A stretch of DNA of 64,000 nucleotides from Tamarix chinensis (lineage: Eukaryota; Streptophyta; Magnoliopsida; Caryophyllales; Tamaricaceae): positions 26,307,590-26,371,589 of the forward strand of contig CM060180.1 of the NCBI GenBank assembly GCA_030549775.1, read 5' to 3'. Position numbers and translations under genes: made by a program. Under the pieces are notes generated by a model. That model was not told the DNA's origin, ran no database searches, and saw only the letters and a list, made by a program, of their open reading frames with translations. Below are positions 25,898-37,850 of this stretch, piece by piece (position 1 is the stretch's first letter; every line of letters begins with the position of its first letter).

Positions 25898-26645
25898 TGA
25901 TATGGATATTCTAATCAAATGCCCACAAGCGTGATCATTATAATCCACTCTCAAATAGCTACTCAAAGGAATCTAATGAAGATAAAAATAATGGTGAACT
26001 TTTGAATGAAAAGGAAGGAGATGGATGTGCCTATGCTAAAATATAACTTCTAGGAACTTCACATAGATAACCCCTACAAGGATCTTCAAATAGAACTCAC
26101 ATAGAAAACTCTTTGAATAAAATCCAGAGAAGAACACCCAAAGAATCCTTTCAGGGTCACTCCTAAATTCACAAAGTAATTGAAAGATGTATTTTCTCAC
26201 AAAGAGGCTTTACTTATTTACTCAATACTGCACTACATAAAAGTATCGAATGAATGCTATATATATAGGCATACACCCATGGACATAACTAGCCCATCAT
26301 TCCTATAATACACATTGATATAGGGGGGAATTAGTTAAAATCAAACCTTAACTAACTAGGAAACCCTAGCTAATAAGTATCGAATCCTAGTTGACTTGGT
26401 CTCCGCGTTGTATAACTGACTTTTCCCATCCAAACCCTTCAATTTTTCATCTTGACATGGTCCAACTCCTTTCATGACATTTGAGTTTGTGTTTGGAACA
26501 TTATCTTGCACAAACTCTTAATTTATGGCTTAATTTTCAATAAAGTATTGTAGGACTTCAAACCGCCTTCAAGATTGCCAAGAACCATTCCAAATATATT
26601 CAAGAACACATGTTTAGATGCAAAAACAAGGATGCACCAGCATCA
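25898..26645 (-). mobile_element. 5' LTR of the truncated Ty3/gypsy element
   Basis: On the minus strand it would start TGATGCTGG (26645) and end ATATCA (25898), with the primer site immediately after. A TATATATA box reads leftward near 26,255-26,270. The partner LTR is missing, so the 5' boundary rests only on the TG...CA convention. The leader between primer site and gag holds no gene. Confidence 0.5.
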
Positions 26646-27700
26646 CTATAGTAACAAGTAGAATCAAGTTTATGATCCAAAGTCATAAAATAAACTAAAC
26701 CTCACTTTTTGGGACTTGAGTTAGACTTGTATAATAAACAAGTCTAAAAGTAGGGCTCAAGTTCAACTAATTTAACTAAAAAAAACTTATTTTTAAATGA
26801 ATCAAACCAAATCGAATACCAAGGTGACTCAACTCCTTTCCAATCCTATGTATGATGCTTGTGGGTAGATTCAAATGGATTGGCAAATTACATCCCTCCT
26901 TGTTTGTTTGGCCTCAGAAGCATCAGGTGGATATAAATACTGGGTGCACGCTTTTGAAGAGATGATGATGTCATGTTGTGCAAAGTACAAATGGTATGTT
27001 AGTTGGTGTTTGTTATCATAGTAGCTTAAAGGGGTGTTTTTTGCTTCATATATCTTCTGTTTGTAGTTTTGTTTTATTTTGTGTCCTATTTCTAGTTAGC
27101 ATGGCATATACTAGCTTTTGTGTTTTATTAGAAAACAATGGGATTTATGATGCTTAATCGATCATTACAAAATTTTAAAAAGAAAATGAAAAAAAAATGT
27201 ATTTCAACCAAAATTTGTACGGTACATAAAATTCCTATTCCTTTTGTGTTTTCAACCAAGAAATATATTAAATATATTTTTCTAATGATACTTAATTAAT
27301 TTTAATTAAATGATTTTTTTGCTATATTTTAATTGTTCAAACTATATTATGTAATAACAAATATCCGTGCTAGTTAAAGTTTAAAGATACAAAACAAAAA
27401 ACAGATCAATTGCCCATTATTTGGACAATACTAATAAAAATATATTTAGCAATAAGTATGAAGTAAAGTGTACTTAAAAAAATTTTGTGCCCTAAAAAAA
27501 CTAAAGTGTAATTATAATACTCTTTTTCATATATAGAACATTGTCACTGCATATTTAATAAACCAATATATATATATATATATATATATTTTACATTTTT
27601 ATGCTACTTTACTTGTGCTTTTAATTGGCATCCCGTGTGGTTTACTGATCTTTTATATACTTTAACTAGCTAATTCGTCTTACTACTCTCCTTTGATTCT
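26646..27700. other. AT-rich DNA, no gene
   Basis: Contains a TA microsatellite (about 27,568-27,590). The stretch near 26,665-26,790, with repeated AACAAGTCTAAAA phrases, resembles 63,170-63,420, so both are likely copies of one dispersed repeat. Confidence 0.45.
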
Positions 27701-28885
27701 TTTGTAGGAATTGGTGTGATAATCAAAAAATCAAAAGAAATGGAGCACAAATATAGATCAAGGATGATTCAAGAAAGGCAACGAAGGTGAATAATCAACT
27801 TCTCATGCAAGAAGGATCTCAAAGAATCGAAGAAGGGAGAAAAAGAAGAAGTAAAGAAGAAGAAACAATAGTGCATGATTGACTGGTGTAGTGCACAACC
27901 ATATAGGCTACTTGTGCATAAAGATGGAGTCCCTCAAGACAACTGTGTAATTGATAGTTGTAGTGCAAGATCGTGTAGATGACAATTATTTCTCCAATCA
28001 CAGGATTTAAGTCCCTAAACATTTTACTTTTAGTAGCTCCAATTGGGAGAACGATTTCAAACTTTTCTCTCTTTTTTCTAGCATTTTGACCCGACTTTGT
28101 ACATCAAACCTTAATACTCTCTAAATCTAATTTAAGCTTATTAGCATTGTAATTGATGAATTATGGAATTCTTCATTAATTTCAAAATCACTCATGGTTT
28201 ATTCCTCTTCATCTCTACTTCTTGATTTGTTATGTGGTGTTAAGTATGATTATTATTATTACATTTAATTGTGGATATAAGTGAGTAGATTATTTTTCTA
28301 GGATTGAAGTAAATATGCTTCGATATTATGATAATGAATTGATATGTATATTATGCAGATAGTTTTTACTTGTCGTTTCATATGTTAGATGTAAAAGTTA
28401 TGATTTGAATTTGACAGAATTTAGTTCACTTCGATGTTAACTATAATTGAGAGATTAGAGTTAATGTTGGGAATTAACATATGAATAGGATAAATATGAT
28501 CATAAAAGTAGACGTTTACACGTAGTGATGTTTAATGGGTTTAATTCGATATATTAGTCACAAGAGTAGTTAATAGGTTAGATTAACCATATCCTTAGAC
28601 ATCGAAAGAGGCTAATGTGTTATATATGACTAATTGTTCATAGCTGTTCGAACTGTCTGTATTATATTATATTAATTTGTTAGTGTATGCTAGAGCCGAG
28701 ACCGAAGTTTAATTCTAGGTTTTATTACCACCAATTTAGAAATTATATTCCATTAGTCTTTACACGTATTTCCATATTTCATAGCTATATCCTTGCTAAT
28801 TACTTAGTCTAGATAGTCGAAATAATAGAGGTTACTGTCTAACAATAAAGTTTTTATAGGATACGACCTTGACATATTACAATAA
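27700..28885 (+). mobile_element. Probable decayed LTR-retrotransposon sequence
   Basis: Layout typical of plant gypsy LTRs: an A-rich start with repeated GTAGTGCACAA / GTGTAGTGC phrases (27,870-27,985), AGTAGATTATTTTTCTAGG near 28,284, and GATACGACCTTGACATATTA near 28,861, a common phrase near the 3' end of such LTRs. Termini and duplication were not found. Confidence 0.35.
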
Positions 28886-29260
28886 GTCCATTAGGAATGG
28901 CAATAAGACGTGTCAGGGATAGGGACCTCATCTTCGAACTCGGTAATAAAAATAATTCCTAAACCTACCCCAATCTTTGAAGGGATCAAATTCTAATATA
29001 CGACTCGATCTCTCATCTATTTCTTATTGTCGATTTATTTTCTAAGCTTGAAACTTGACTGATTTCTGAAACTGAACCAGAACGAAAAATTTATTAGAGA
29101 CAGGTTTAGGGATAGGGATCCCAAACCTATCCCCACCTCATCCTTGAAGCTAATTCTCAAAATAAATTCTTTCCTCAAATTCAAATCTGAACAGAAATCT
29201 TTGTCAAAATCCAAAATCTGTAAAAAAAATTTATCATCCATAGAATCCATGCACTCTCTT
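28885..29260. repeat. Dispersed repeat with GGAATGGCAATAA / TTATCATCCATAG ends
   Basis: It starts GGAATGGCAATAAGACG and ends TTTATCATCCATAG. GGGATAGGGA and TATCCCCACC phrases face each other. A related fragment, ending TTATCATCCCTAGT, is at 61,290-61,430. Its superfamily is not clear. Confidence 0.4.
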
Positions 29261-29597
29261 AAATTATAACATATTATGATATAATTATTATATATATGTT
29301 TAAAAAAATATATTTTTATATTTTTTTATTGATATATATATATATATATTAAAAATATTAATAAACGATTTTTATGATTAAAATATACTGTGACAACTTC
29401 GGAGCGTGAGGTTGGAGGCTCGAGATTTGGTCGTGTTCTTCACCATGATCTCAATTTGATTTGAAACTCACTAACTACTAAAATCCAAAAACAAAAAAAA
29501 AATACAAAAACAAAAACAAAAACACCACTACGGCATTACTTTGCACTTACATATTCCAACGATGTTTTTCATCGCGAAATCTTATTTCTAGTCCCCC

Positions 29598-29603
29598 TTT
29601 ATT
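29598..29603 (-). promoter_or_regulatory. Candidate poly(A) signal AATAAA of the FMO gene
   Basis: The hexamer AATAAA reads on the minus strand about 93 nt past the stop codon, a usual distance for a plant near-upstream element. Other A-rich hexamers are nearby, so the exact site is a guess. Confidence 0.4.
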
Positions 29604-29695
29604 CTGAATTGTCCGAACAAAGAAATCTTACACCCAGCTCCCCTTTAATAGGTAGCTAGTTCGTACGGAGGCGTATGATTTTAGACTCGACGAAT

Positions 29696-31308
29696 TTAGT
29701 TATCAACTGATGTTCCCTCTTCTTCTTCTTTGTAATCTTGGCTCGTATAAGGGCTGAAGGCTTCAGAAACCCAGTTATTCTTCCTCCAGGAATTCCAACC
29801 CATCTCTTGACAGATTTCATCGTTGTGATTGATACTGAAAGTAGAAATGCAGTGTCTCTGGTAGAACCGAGTAGTTTTCTTCATGACCTCCACCTCCTTA
29901 ACGATCTGTTGAAGCATGTCATTCACACTGGGGAGTTTGAATTGTTCATTCACTAGCTCGGCAAGCCATTTGCACCGCAGCTCTGCTGCCTGCAGGTTTG
30001 AAATAGTCTCCACGTAACCCACAAATGCCATGTTTGGAATCATAGGATTAATAGTACTCCTGCAAAAAGTGGCCCTGTTAACTGAATCGATCTATCGTGT
30101 ATAAAAAATAGCTATACAAGATAATCTGGACCATCAATTTAACACCATACGCACATCTTCTTCTTTATGTTTTGCATTTCACCCCCACCCCCCTTTTGTT
30201 ATCAGGAATTCCCTAAGATAAATGCAATTAATTACCTATATAATGGCATGACACCAGCAACATATTCTAAGAAACTGGTAAACGGCTGCGGCAAAATAGC
30301 TTCCAACTTTTTCATGCCATCATAACCAGTAGCATAAACAACAACATCAGCCTCGACTTTACTCATATCATCAAACTGAATGCCATCTTCAACAAACCAC
30401 CACGACGATCTCGATGCGTTCTTAAACTTAATCTTTCCGCTGTCCGCCTCCTCGAAGAAATTGTCGGGCAAGATAGCCATCTGACAGCTTGCATAGTCTT
30501 CATGAAACGGGTGATCTGGTTTCAAGCCATGCTTCTCAATGGGAAGCCGCCACAGCAAGTAGCTCTCTATCATCTTCGTAACGAGGTGTCTCTGTGTATA
30601 TGCCCACATGAGTATTGAAAGCAATCAATTTCGTTAATGTTCTTTATACACACGCGCACACAAGACAGTATATTAAAAAGTTTACAAACTCTAGCTAGGT
30701 CGACCATAAGAAAAAAAATTTGCTTCTGTTTTACAGCTTTTAGATCAATGATTTATAAATATTAAAAATATTTTTAATGAAATATTTGTTTTAATTTAAT
30801 TTAATATCTAAAATAAATATTCCTTTGAAAAAAAAATATATTTTAATTTAAATATATTAAATTAAAAATAATAAAAAAATATGAATAAAGATTTCACTCC
30901 TATTCATCGCATACGGATTAATTAATTGACCTTATAACTTACCAAAGGGGATAACAGGACACACGTAAGAGCCTTCGTTAAACTCTGATTAGGTCGTTCG
31001 TGGATGTATTGAGATGATCTTGTGGAATAGAAGAGATAAAACGGTAGGCCCCATATCCAATAATGTGGAACTGTCCAATGTAAGGTTCTGATCACCATAG
31101 TGCACGGCTGTCCATTTGGGCCTGCATATTAAATATTAAATACTGAGGACAGAGGAGAACTATTATTTTTTCAGGGGTATCTAATTTTTATATTTTTTTT
31201 TTCCGAAAAAATTCCTTCGCACTATATACTACATAATTTTTGGCCGCGATTATTGTAACACTTAATAATGAATCAATGATATGCACACTTTTTTTGACTT
31301 TTTTCTAT

Positions 31309-31344
<36 letters not shown>

Positions 31345-34203
31345 TTTAATTTATTATTTTTTTACTTAATTTCGAGGCAAATGTTGTTTAAACGCAATCA
31401 CAATTTTAGCTTCACTAGAGCAGTGCTGGTTTTTAACTTTTAAATATGCAAACATATATTCATGTTAGTTGCATGGGGTATTCAGGAAAGCTTCAGAAGC
31501 CATTCCGGAGTTGTTGTTATCGCAGTTTCTCAGTTCCTACTACCTCGCTTCGCATGTGTACGGACTGGTATTTTAAAATTTGATAAGGAAGGTTGACAAA
31601 GACATAGGGTCAACGGGTCAACACACAAAATCTAGTCCTCTGTTCCAAAAGTCTTTGTTACTGTATGTGGCAAGCTACGTAATAATACGTATAATATATG
31701 TACGCTCTTTACGCCACGAATTTATTGTTATTTTTATATTTTTTTGATCCGCTAGCGTCCCAATCTTATTTATTTATTTATAGCTCATATTAGCAGCAAA
31801 TATATGTTAATTAGTGACAAATCTAAGTGCTTAAGTATAAAATTATATGAATATCTCGTAACGGAAATTTAAACCTAGATCCTTATACATATATTATTCT
31901 TGTTATGTCGGTGTATGTATATGAACCACACAAATATGAATATATAATATATATGTATGAAATAATAACTGTAATAAAAAAATAATTATTTTTAGTTTTA
32001 CTGTATGACATGACAGTATTGTGTAGTCATATATTATTTGAATTTCTTCTTCTTCTTCTTCTTCTTCTTCAGGAATACTATCAATAAATGCCAAAATAAT
32101 AGTGGGGTTTAGTTAGTTTGTCGGGGGAAGCTAAGTTTTGGATGTTGATTGCGTATGTGTAACTAGTCTATATATAAACTTTTGAGACATCGTAATAAGT
32201 ATTAAAAAGAAAAAAAGAAAGAAAAAACCGTTGAAAGGACACGAAGGGAAAGTACTAGGAAAAGAACCGAATATAGAATGATCTAAATTAACCTCTAGCA
32301 AGCTAATATACTTTGGAAGAAGAAGAAGAAGAGTACAAAGTAGTCGGTCCAAATATGAGTAGTTCGACTCGTCCGTACCTTGATTTGCTTCGGCACATTC
32401 GGCAGCGAGGTCTATGGCTGATTTTTTATATCCGATGATGGCAACTTTCTTTCCCCTGAGCAACTCCGACGCTTCTTCCTTGTTCAGCTTGCAATAGTCG
32501 AGGGTATGCAGCACTTGTCCTTTGAATACTTCAGGGCCTTTGTTGTGTGGAAAGCTCGGAATCCTCGGAGTGTCTCCATATTTCCCGATGCAAATCACCA
32601 AAAACTCGAATGCATACCACTGTCGGCGTTTTATCACAAATTAACGAGTATCACAATTTAACTAACTTCAAATTTAATATCAATATATATATATACATCA
32701 AAAGAAAAAGATCATGATCATGGATATGTAACTCGTACTCTATCGTCTCGACAATAAGTATATGGACGACAAACTATTTTAAGTTTAGAAGTGTGTTGTG
32801 TTTTTTTTTTTTTTACCAAAAAAAAATAATTTTATTAGATTACCGTATGAACTAAAATCTATTTTTAAACTTTAGCCTCTACCTTTATGCTTTTTAATTA
32901 TTCGTATCAGATATACCTATGTGCTTGACAAACCTAAAAAGTAGTCGATAAACTAGCTACTTTTTAGCCTATTGAAATTACCTTTTCGTTTATTTATGTA
33001 CGCGGGCGCGCGGCAACTCTAACCGTTTGATTAATTAATGAATCGCCACGCGGTTACATGTCACCACGTATATACATAAATTTAAAAAGGTAATGCAATT
33101 GTCTTAAGTCCTGCAGACAGGTAATTCTATCATGGGTCATTATGATAGAGATAAATTACGACATGAGAATAAAAAAAATATATATTTGTAGTCGCGGTGA
33201 TATAAATTAAACTCTTATACTACGGTTTATTTTAAAAGAATCACGTATCTTTTCACATCTTAAATATACATACGGAGTGATATGATTTAATTCTGAGACC
33301 TCGTGCAAAAGAGTCAAAATAGTTTTTACTAGATTAAGGAAGGAACCACACCATGTAGATACATATATAGCAGTTGCACGCTGGAGAAAAGTAACGAGGT
33401 ACCTATGTGCATATAACTAACGTGCACATGCATATATGGCTATGATAATTTATATACACAAGAGCTAGTCTGCAGGGTTCACAAGATTAATTTGTATTTA
33501 TGTATGTATGTACTCTGATAAGAAGAAGATCAAATCCCCCTCCCTTCGCATTCGATATGGTAGCATGCATCTTTATATATATAGTCATTATGTCTATTTA
33601 ATTATATGATATTAATTTTAACCTCTCTAGCTCGTTACATATGACTATACTACTCCTTAATTATTAGGAATGAAAAGAAGAAGAAGAAGAAGAAGATGAT
33701 CAAACATATGGGCTAGGTATTTAGGTAGGTAGTCAATTAACCTGAATAGCCTCTGAATCTTTGGTCTGGACGGCGACCTCCCAAACAGACTGGCCGGTCA
33801 ATAACCTCCCATATTCCCTCTCCTGCCCAAAATATGTTCCAGCTGCAGTAGCATAACTCTTCCGGTCATCTGGCTCTCCGATAAATCGGAGTTCCACAAC
33901 CTTTGAGTTAAACCTCACAAATTTCATCACATCAAAATGGTTAGCATAGGCATGCAAATAATCCAGTATCTGACCACTAGAAGGATAAGTGGAGTTGTCT
34001 CTATCAATCCATGGAAAATCTGAGAACTCGAAATCACAACGAGGGGTTTGAAGCTTTGTGGATTGATAAGAAGCATGCTTCCATACCCCTCCAATGGTGT
34101 CTGTTAGCTCAAAGACGATTGGATTATGCATCGAGAGCTGTTTGGCAGCAGAGATGCCACTTATTCCAGCTCCAATGATGCCAATCTTTGAGCAAATGGC
34201 CAT
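29696..34203 (-). CDS. Flavin-containing monooxygenase, plant FMO1-like, 5 exons, 533 aa
   Basis: Probable FAD- and NADPH-dependent monooxygenase adding oxygen to a nucleophilic N or S atom. Exons on the minus strand: 33742-34203, 32379-32619, 30943-31121, 30236-30591 and 29696-30059 (462+241+179+356+364 = 1,602 nt, 533 codons plus TAA). Every intron is GT-AG and phases join cleanly (0, 1, 0, 2). Visible motifs: FAD-binding GAGISG at residues 11-16 with acidic E32 and GGVW at 38-41; the FMO signature FxGxxxHxxxY at 186-196; a degenerate second nucleotide-binding site GYKKSA at 217-222, as is usual in this clade; ATGY at 381-384; and the conserved C-terminal block ending near SQDY. Length equals the plant FMO1-type norm. 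Arabidopsis FMO1 makes N-hydroxypipecolic acid in systemic immunity, but this clade has many copies and the substrate here is not readable from sequence. No stop, frameshift or missing key residue is seen, so it is probably functional. Confidence 0.93.
30943..31121 (-). CDS. FMO exon 3, short internal exon
   Basis: This exon has no start codon of its own and is easily missed. It translates in phase to residues 235-294 and includes the block RTLHWTVPHYWIWGLPF, followed by HERPNQ, both typical of plant FMO1-like proteins. It is bounded by a TGCAG acceptor (AG at 31122-31123) and a GTAAGT donor starting at 30942. The 179 nt take one base from exon 2 and end on a codon boundary, matching exon 4, which starts in phase 0 at 30591. 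Confidence 0.93.
31314..31339. repeat. AG microsatellite in FMO intron 2
   Basis: About 13 AG units in the 1,257-bp second intron of the monooxygenase gene. Confidence 0.95.
32045..32071. repeat. TTC microsatellite in FMO intron 2
   Basis: Nine TTC units. The Glu-rich frame across it is an artefact. Confidence 0.9.
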
Positions 34204-34400
34204 TCTATAGTTTTGTTTTTTTTTTTCTTTCTTTTTTCTCGCTCTTGAAAGTACCTTATGTGTGTGCAGCTAGGAATATATAGGATCGATCAGGGTGGGT
34301 GTGTGTGTATATTGCTATACGTACGTTACAGGTGTTTCTTAGGCTTAACTAGCTCGAGGATGATCGAAGGGTGAACTAAAACGGACCGCATCGAGCTACG

Positions 34401-34408
34401 TATTTATA
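34401..34408 (-). promoter_or_regulatory. TATA box of the FMO gene
   Basis: TATAAATA on the minus strand, about 200 nt upstream of the start codon at 34203. This implies a 5' untranslated leader of roughly 165-175 nt if transcription begins some 30 nt downstream. No other good TATA motif is better placed. Confidence 0.6.
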
Positions 34409-34455
34409 GTAGTTGGAGGAGAGGCGGGCCGGCCAGAAGCCGGTCACGTACTTGT

Positions 34456-34461
34456 CACGTG
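34456..34461. promoter_or_regulatory. G-box CACGTG in the FMO promoter
   Basis: Palindromic CACGTG, the plant bZIP/bHLH binding core, about 50 bp upstream of the TATA box. A second ACGT core lies 10 bp away (TCACGTAC at 34445-34452). Such pairs are common in stress- or light-responsive plant promoters. Regulation itself is inferred. Confidence 0.5.
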
Positions 34462-34802
34462 ATAAGCAACATGGACTTTGAACAATCAATGCATGTGGTA
34501 CATTTTCCTCGACTTTCCGATTAGTAAAGAAGGAACTCGACTTTCATTTTCCATGTCTTTACTTTGAAATTGAATTGGAACACGAGTTATTGATGAGGTC
34601 ATTGGTTAATTGCAGCAAAGGCTACTATGAAGTTTCAGGCTTAGTCCTCGTCCCTCTTTATTTATATTATTATTATTAAGTAACCTATCAAAATAAATAC
34701 AACCGACAATATAAAAATCATACGGAGAGAATATGGGGTTGATTTGAACCTGAAACATTTAGTATCTAATAGTTGATTTTTACCCCTAATTAAAATTCCA
34801 TC

Positions 34803-34874
<72 letters not shown>
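34803..34874. repeat. ATT microsatellite upstream of FMO
   Basis: About 24 near-perfect ATT units, some 600 bp upstream of the FMO start codon. Confidence 0.95.
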
Positions 34875-34877
<3 letters not shown>

Positions 34878-35714
34878 TTCTATTTTGAGTGTGATTACTA
34901 TTATAATAATTTGTACTCAACATCGTAGGATCCTTATGAATCAGGTTAAAATAAAATAAAATTGACTATTACAAGCTTTCCAACTCCAATAAGGTCGATA
35001 TTCAAAGAAAGCCTGTCGAATGGACATTTTTTTTTCTTTTATGTTAAATAAGCTAAAAACCTATCTTATTTCAACATCCAAATAGACCGCGAGAATTTCG
35101 CGTCTTTTCTCCCTTTAGATCGCTTTTAGAGTGTCCAAGTTGCACTTTAGTACTTTACATGACAACTAATCTATGAGGCTCATGTAATGTAATACAGCCA
35201 GGCATGCAAAGCTAAAAGGTCCGACTCCTCGACCGAATTTATTTATACCTCACAGAAATCGAACTTGAGACCTCAAATTATGTTTGACTCAAAGTCATTT
35301 GTATTATATTAAATAATAGTAATATATATGAGATCGGTAAAATTATAGCTTAATGGTTAATGCTTATCATTTGTAAGTCTTTACGGAGAGTCGACACTGA
35401 TAGAGTAATTTATATTAGATTTTATAGACTTCATAATTTTTTTTTTTTTAAAAAGATAGATGCAAAAATTAGTTTCTTATGCTTCCAAGCCTAGAGAGAG
35501 TTTGGTTGTTGGACTATTTTTTTAAAAAAAAATCCCTTGAACCTCACACATGCCTTGTATTGAAGTAAGTCTGTTAATGTGGATACCAAAAGAGGCATCA
35601 TATTTGCACGCTTATATCTCGATAAGTGTTCACTTTGATCTTGGTGATTCAAATTACAAGGTGTATGGTTCTAATTATTGTTCCATGTTTTTAATATTAG
35701 TTTGGGTCTTGATG

Positions 35715-35717
<3 letters not shown>

Positions 35718-35801
<84 letters not shown>
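35718..35801. repeat. AT dinucleotide microsatellite, ~84 bp
   Basis: About 42 perfect AT units, the longest dinucleotide tract in the window. The Tyr-Ile repeat frame over it is not a gene. Confidence 0.97.
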
Positions 35802-35803
<2 letters not shown>

Positions 35804-35834
35804 TAATTATATCCCGATTTATGATTCAAATTAA

Positions 35835-36057
35835 TGCTAGTTTAGTTAGGAAGTAATAGGGATGGAAAAATTACCTCCATATTTTATATATCTTAAAATC
35901 AAATATTTTTGTCCTAATGAATACCCATTTTAGATCTTAATTTGATCTAGAATGGTTATTTTATTAAAAATATATTTATTATTATTAAATACTTAATATA
36001 AAAGACATAAAATAAGAAAAAAATGTCTACCCTTATTACTCTCATACTAAACAAGCC
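35835..36057. mobile_element. PIF/Harbinger-like MITE copy 1, TAA duplication
   Basis: The right end ACTAAACAAGCC and the diverged left end TGCTAGTTTAGTTAGG are flanked by TAA at 35832-35834 and 36058-36060. Internal GTAATAGGGATGG and ACCCATTTTAGATC phrases match copies at 40.4, 44.2, 50.1 and 54.2 kb. Confidence 0.6.
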
Positions 36058-36272
36058 TAAGGACGTGCTTGGGATGGGTGTAAAGGAGGTGTAAAAAAAA
36101 TCAGGTAATTATTTCTAGTGTATACATTGTTTGGGATAGGGGTATATTATTACTGGGGGAAAATTTTCTATCGTGTGAGGGAAAAAGATTTCCTGTCTCT
36201 CCTCCCGAGTAATAAAGTCTGGGGAAAAATAAAGAGAAAAAATTTGAGGACTCATGAAAGAATAGATGCAGT

Positions 36273-37105
36273 CAGTGGCAGAGCTAGGAGTCTAGCTCCA
36301 TGGTGTCCTATATATAATGACGATGATAATAAATTTTATTTAACTACTATAATATTTGGCCTACATCTATTTATATATTACGGATCTTAAATAATTTTAT
36401 TTATGTATTATGTGTTTTAATTTTTATTTTACTTTAGTAATTTTTTTTAGTTTTAGATGATTAAAATGATACTTTTTAATATTTAATTTTTTTAGTTGAA
36501 CTGGAATAATAGAACATTTTTTTAATTTGTAAAAAAATTCTAATAATTAAAAAAATAAATAACATTAAAATATTAAAAAAAATCTATAAAATAATATTAT
36601 AATTTATAATATTAAATCCTATGTTATTAAAACCCCACAAAAATACCATTCACTTTTCCATTTAATCACACAATTTCATAACTTATTTTTGATAAAATTA
36701 TAAACAAAAAAGTTTAAGGTATGTATTCATAAACTAACCAAAACTAAAGTAATTTATCAAATAATAAGAAGAGCTATAGATTTACCAATTAATATATATC
36801 ATAATGATATGTTTGAGTATAACTTTACTAATAGATGCAATAAAAATAAAATAATAATAGGATATAAGAGACTCCAATTGGATGTGTGATATGTTTATAA
36901 TGGGTCAATGATTAAAAAAAGAGAGTGAAGGAAACATACAACATAAGGCCTTGATTTTGTGACCTCCTTAACCCCAAAGCCCATCTCATGGTGTCCTCCA
37001 CTACACTAAATAAAGCTTTATGATATTTTATATATGAAAACTATTATTAATCCAAAATCCCATGGTGTCCCGTGACACCATAAAATACCCCTAGCTCCGC
37101 CACTG
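36273..37105. mobile_element. hAT-like MITE, 833 bp, 8-bp target duplication
   Basis: Terminal inverted repeats CAGTGGCAGAGCTAGG and (right end reversed) CAGTGGCGGAGCTAGG, each followed by a TGGTGTC phrase. The flanks GATGCAGT (36265-36272) and GATTCAGT (37106-37113) match at 7 of 8 positions, as expected for hAT. No transposase coding sequence. Confidence 0.85.
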
Positions 37106-37831
37106 GATTCAGTGGATATGTTCTTATTGATTTCTAAATTATAATTATTTCAATGCTTGTTTGTTTCAATTGCAGATTGTTACTATAATACTTGATTGGG
37201 TGTTTTAAATCTTAATTAGTTCTATTTTTTAATTTAGATTAAATGATATATTAAGTAGTATTAATACACAAATGAACATAATACAAAAAAACTACACTGT
37301 ACATATTATACTATATTGTATAAATATAAAAAATAATATTATTATTATATTTAATTTCGGTAACTTTCGACAACCGATGTGTCGAAATTTCCTTATCCGT
37401 AACAAACACTAAATTATTTATTTCTTGTATGAAAATTTTAAAATATTTTTCTCAAAAAAAATTATAAAAAAATTCTACTCACGATTTTGGATATACTTTG
37501 ATCTTACTTGGATGATATTTTATATTGGTTCGATTGGTTTATTTTTTCAAAATTTATCTTTAGTTATGTTGACTCGGAAAATGATATAAAACTTATAGAC
37601 TAAGTTAACTTAGAATTTTATTTGTACGTTATATTTTTCATTATCCATTTGTCATAGAATAATTTGATAAATGATTATTTTTAGCATATTGAATTGTACA
37701 TATACTTTCTTATTATAGTAATAGTTAAATTAAAAATATTAAAAATATGATGTATGTAATAAATAATAATAAATTATTCATATTTAATTACAAATATCAT
37801 TTATTATTTTATGTAATTAAAATAAATTAAG

Positions 37832-37850
37832 TGTGTGTGTGTGTGTGTAT
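37832..37850. repeat. GT microsatellite
   Basis: Nine GT units within the PIF-like element. Confidence 0.85.

Larger units (their letters stand above)
34470..35830. other. Region upstream of the FMO gene, no other gene
   Basis: AT-rich. It contains an ATT microsatellite (about 34,803-34,874) and an uninterrupted AT tract (about 35,718-35,801). Confidence 0.6.

Noticed and set aside
29738..29956. Plus-strand frame over FMO exon 5
   Set aside because: Antisense to a conserved exon; no domain.
35340..35420. Possible SINE head (TAGCTTAATGGTTAAT)
   Set aside because: A-box-like phrase only; no B box at the right distance.
35550..35834. Frame with a long Tyr-Ile repeat
   Set aside because: Created by the AT microsatellite.
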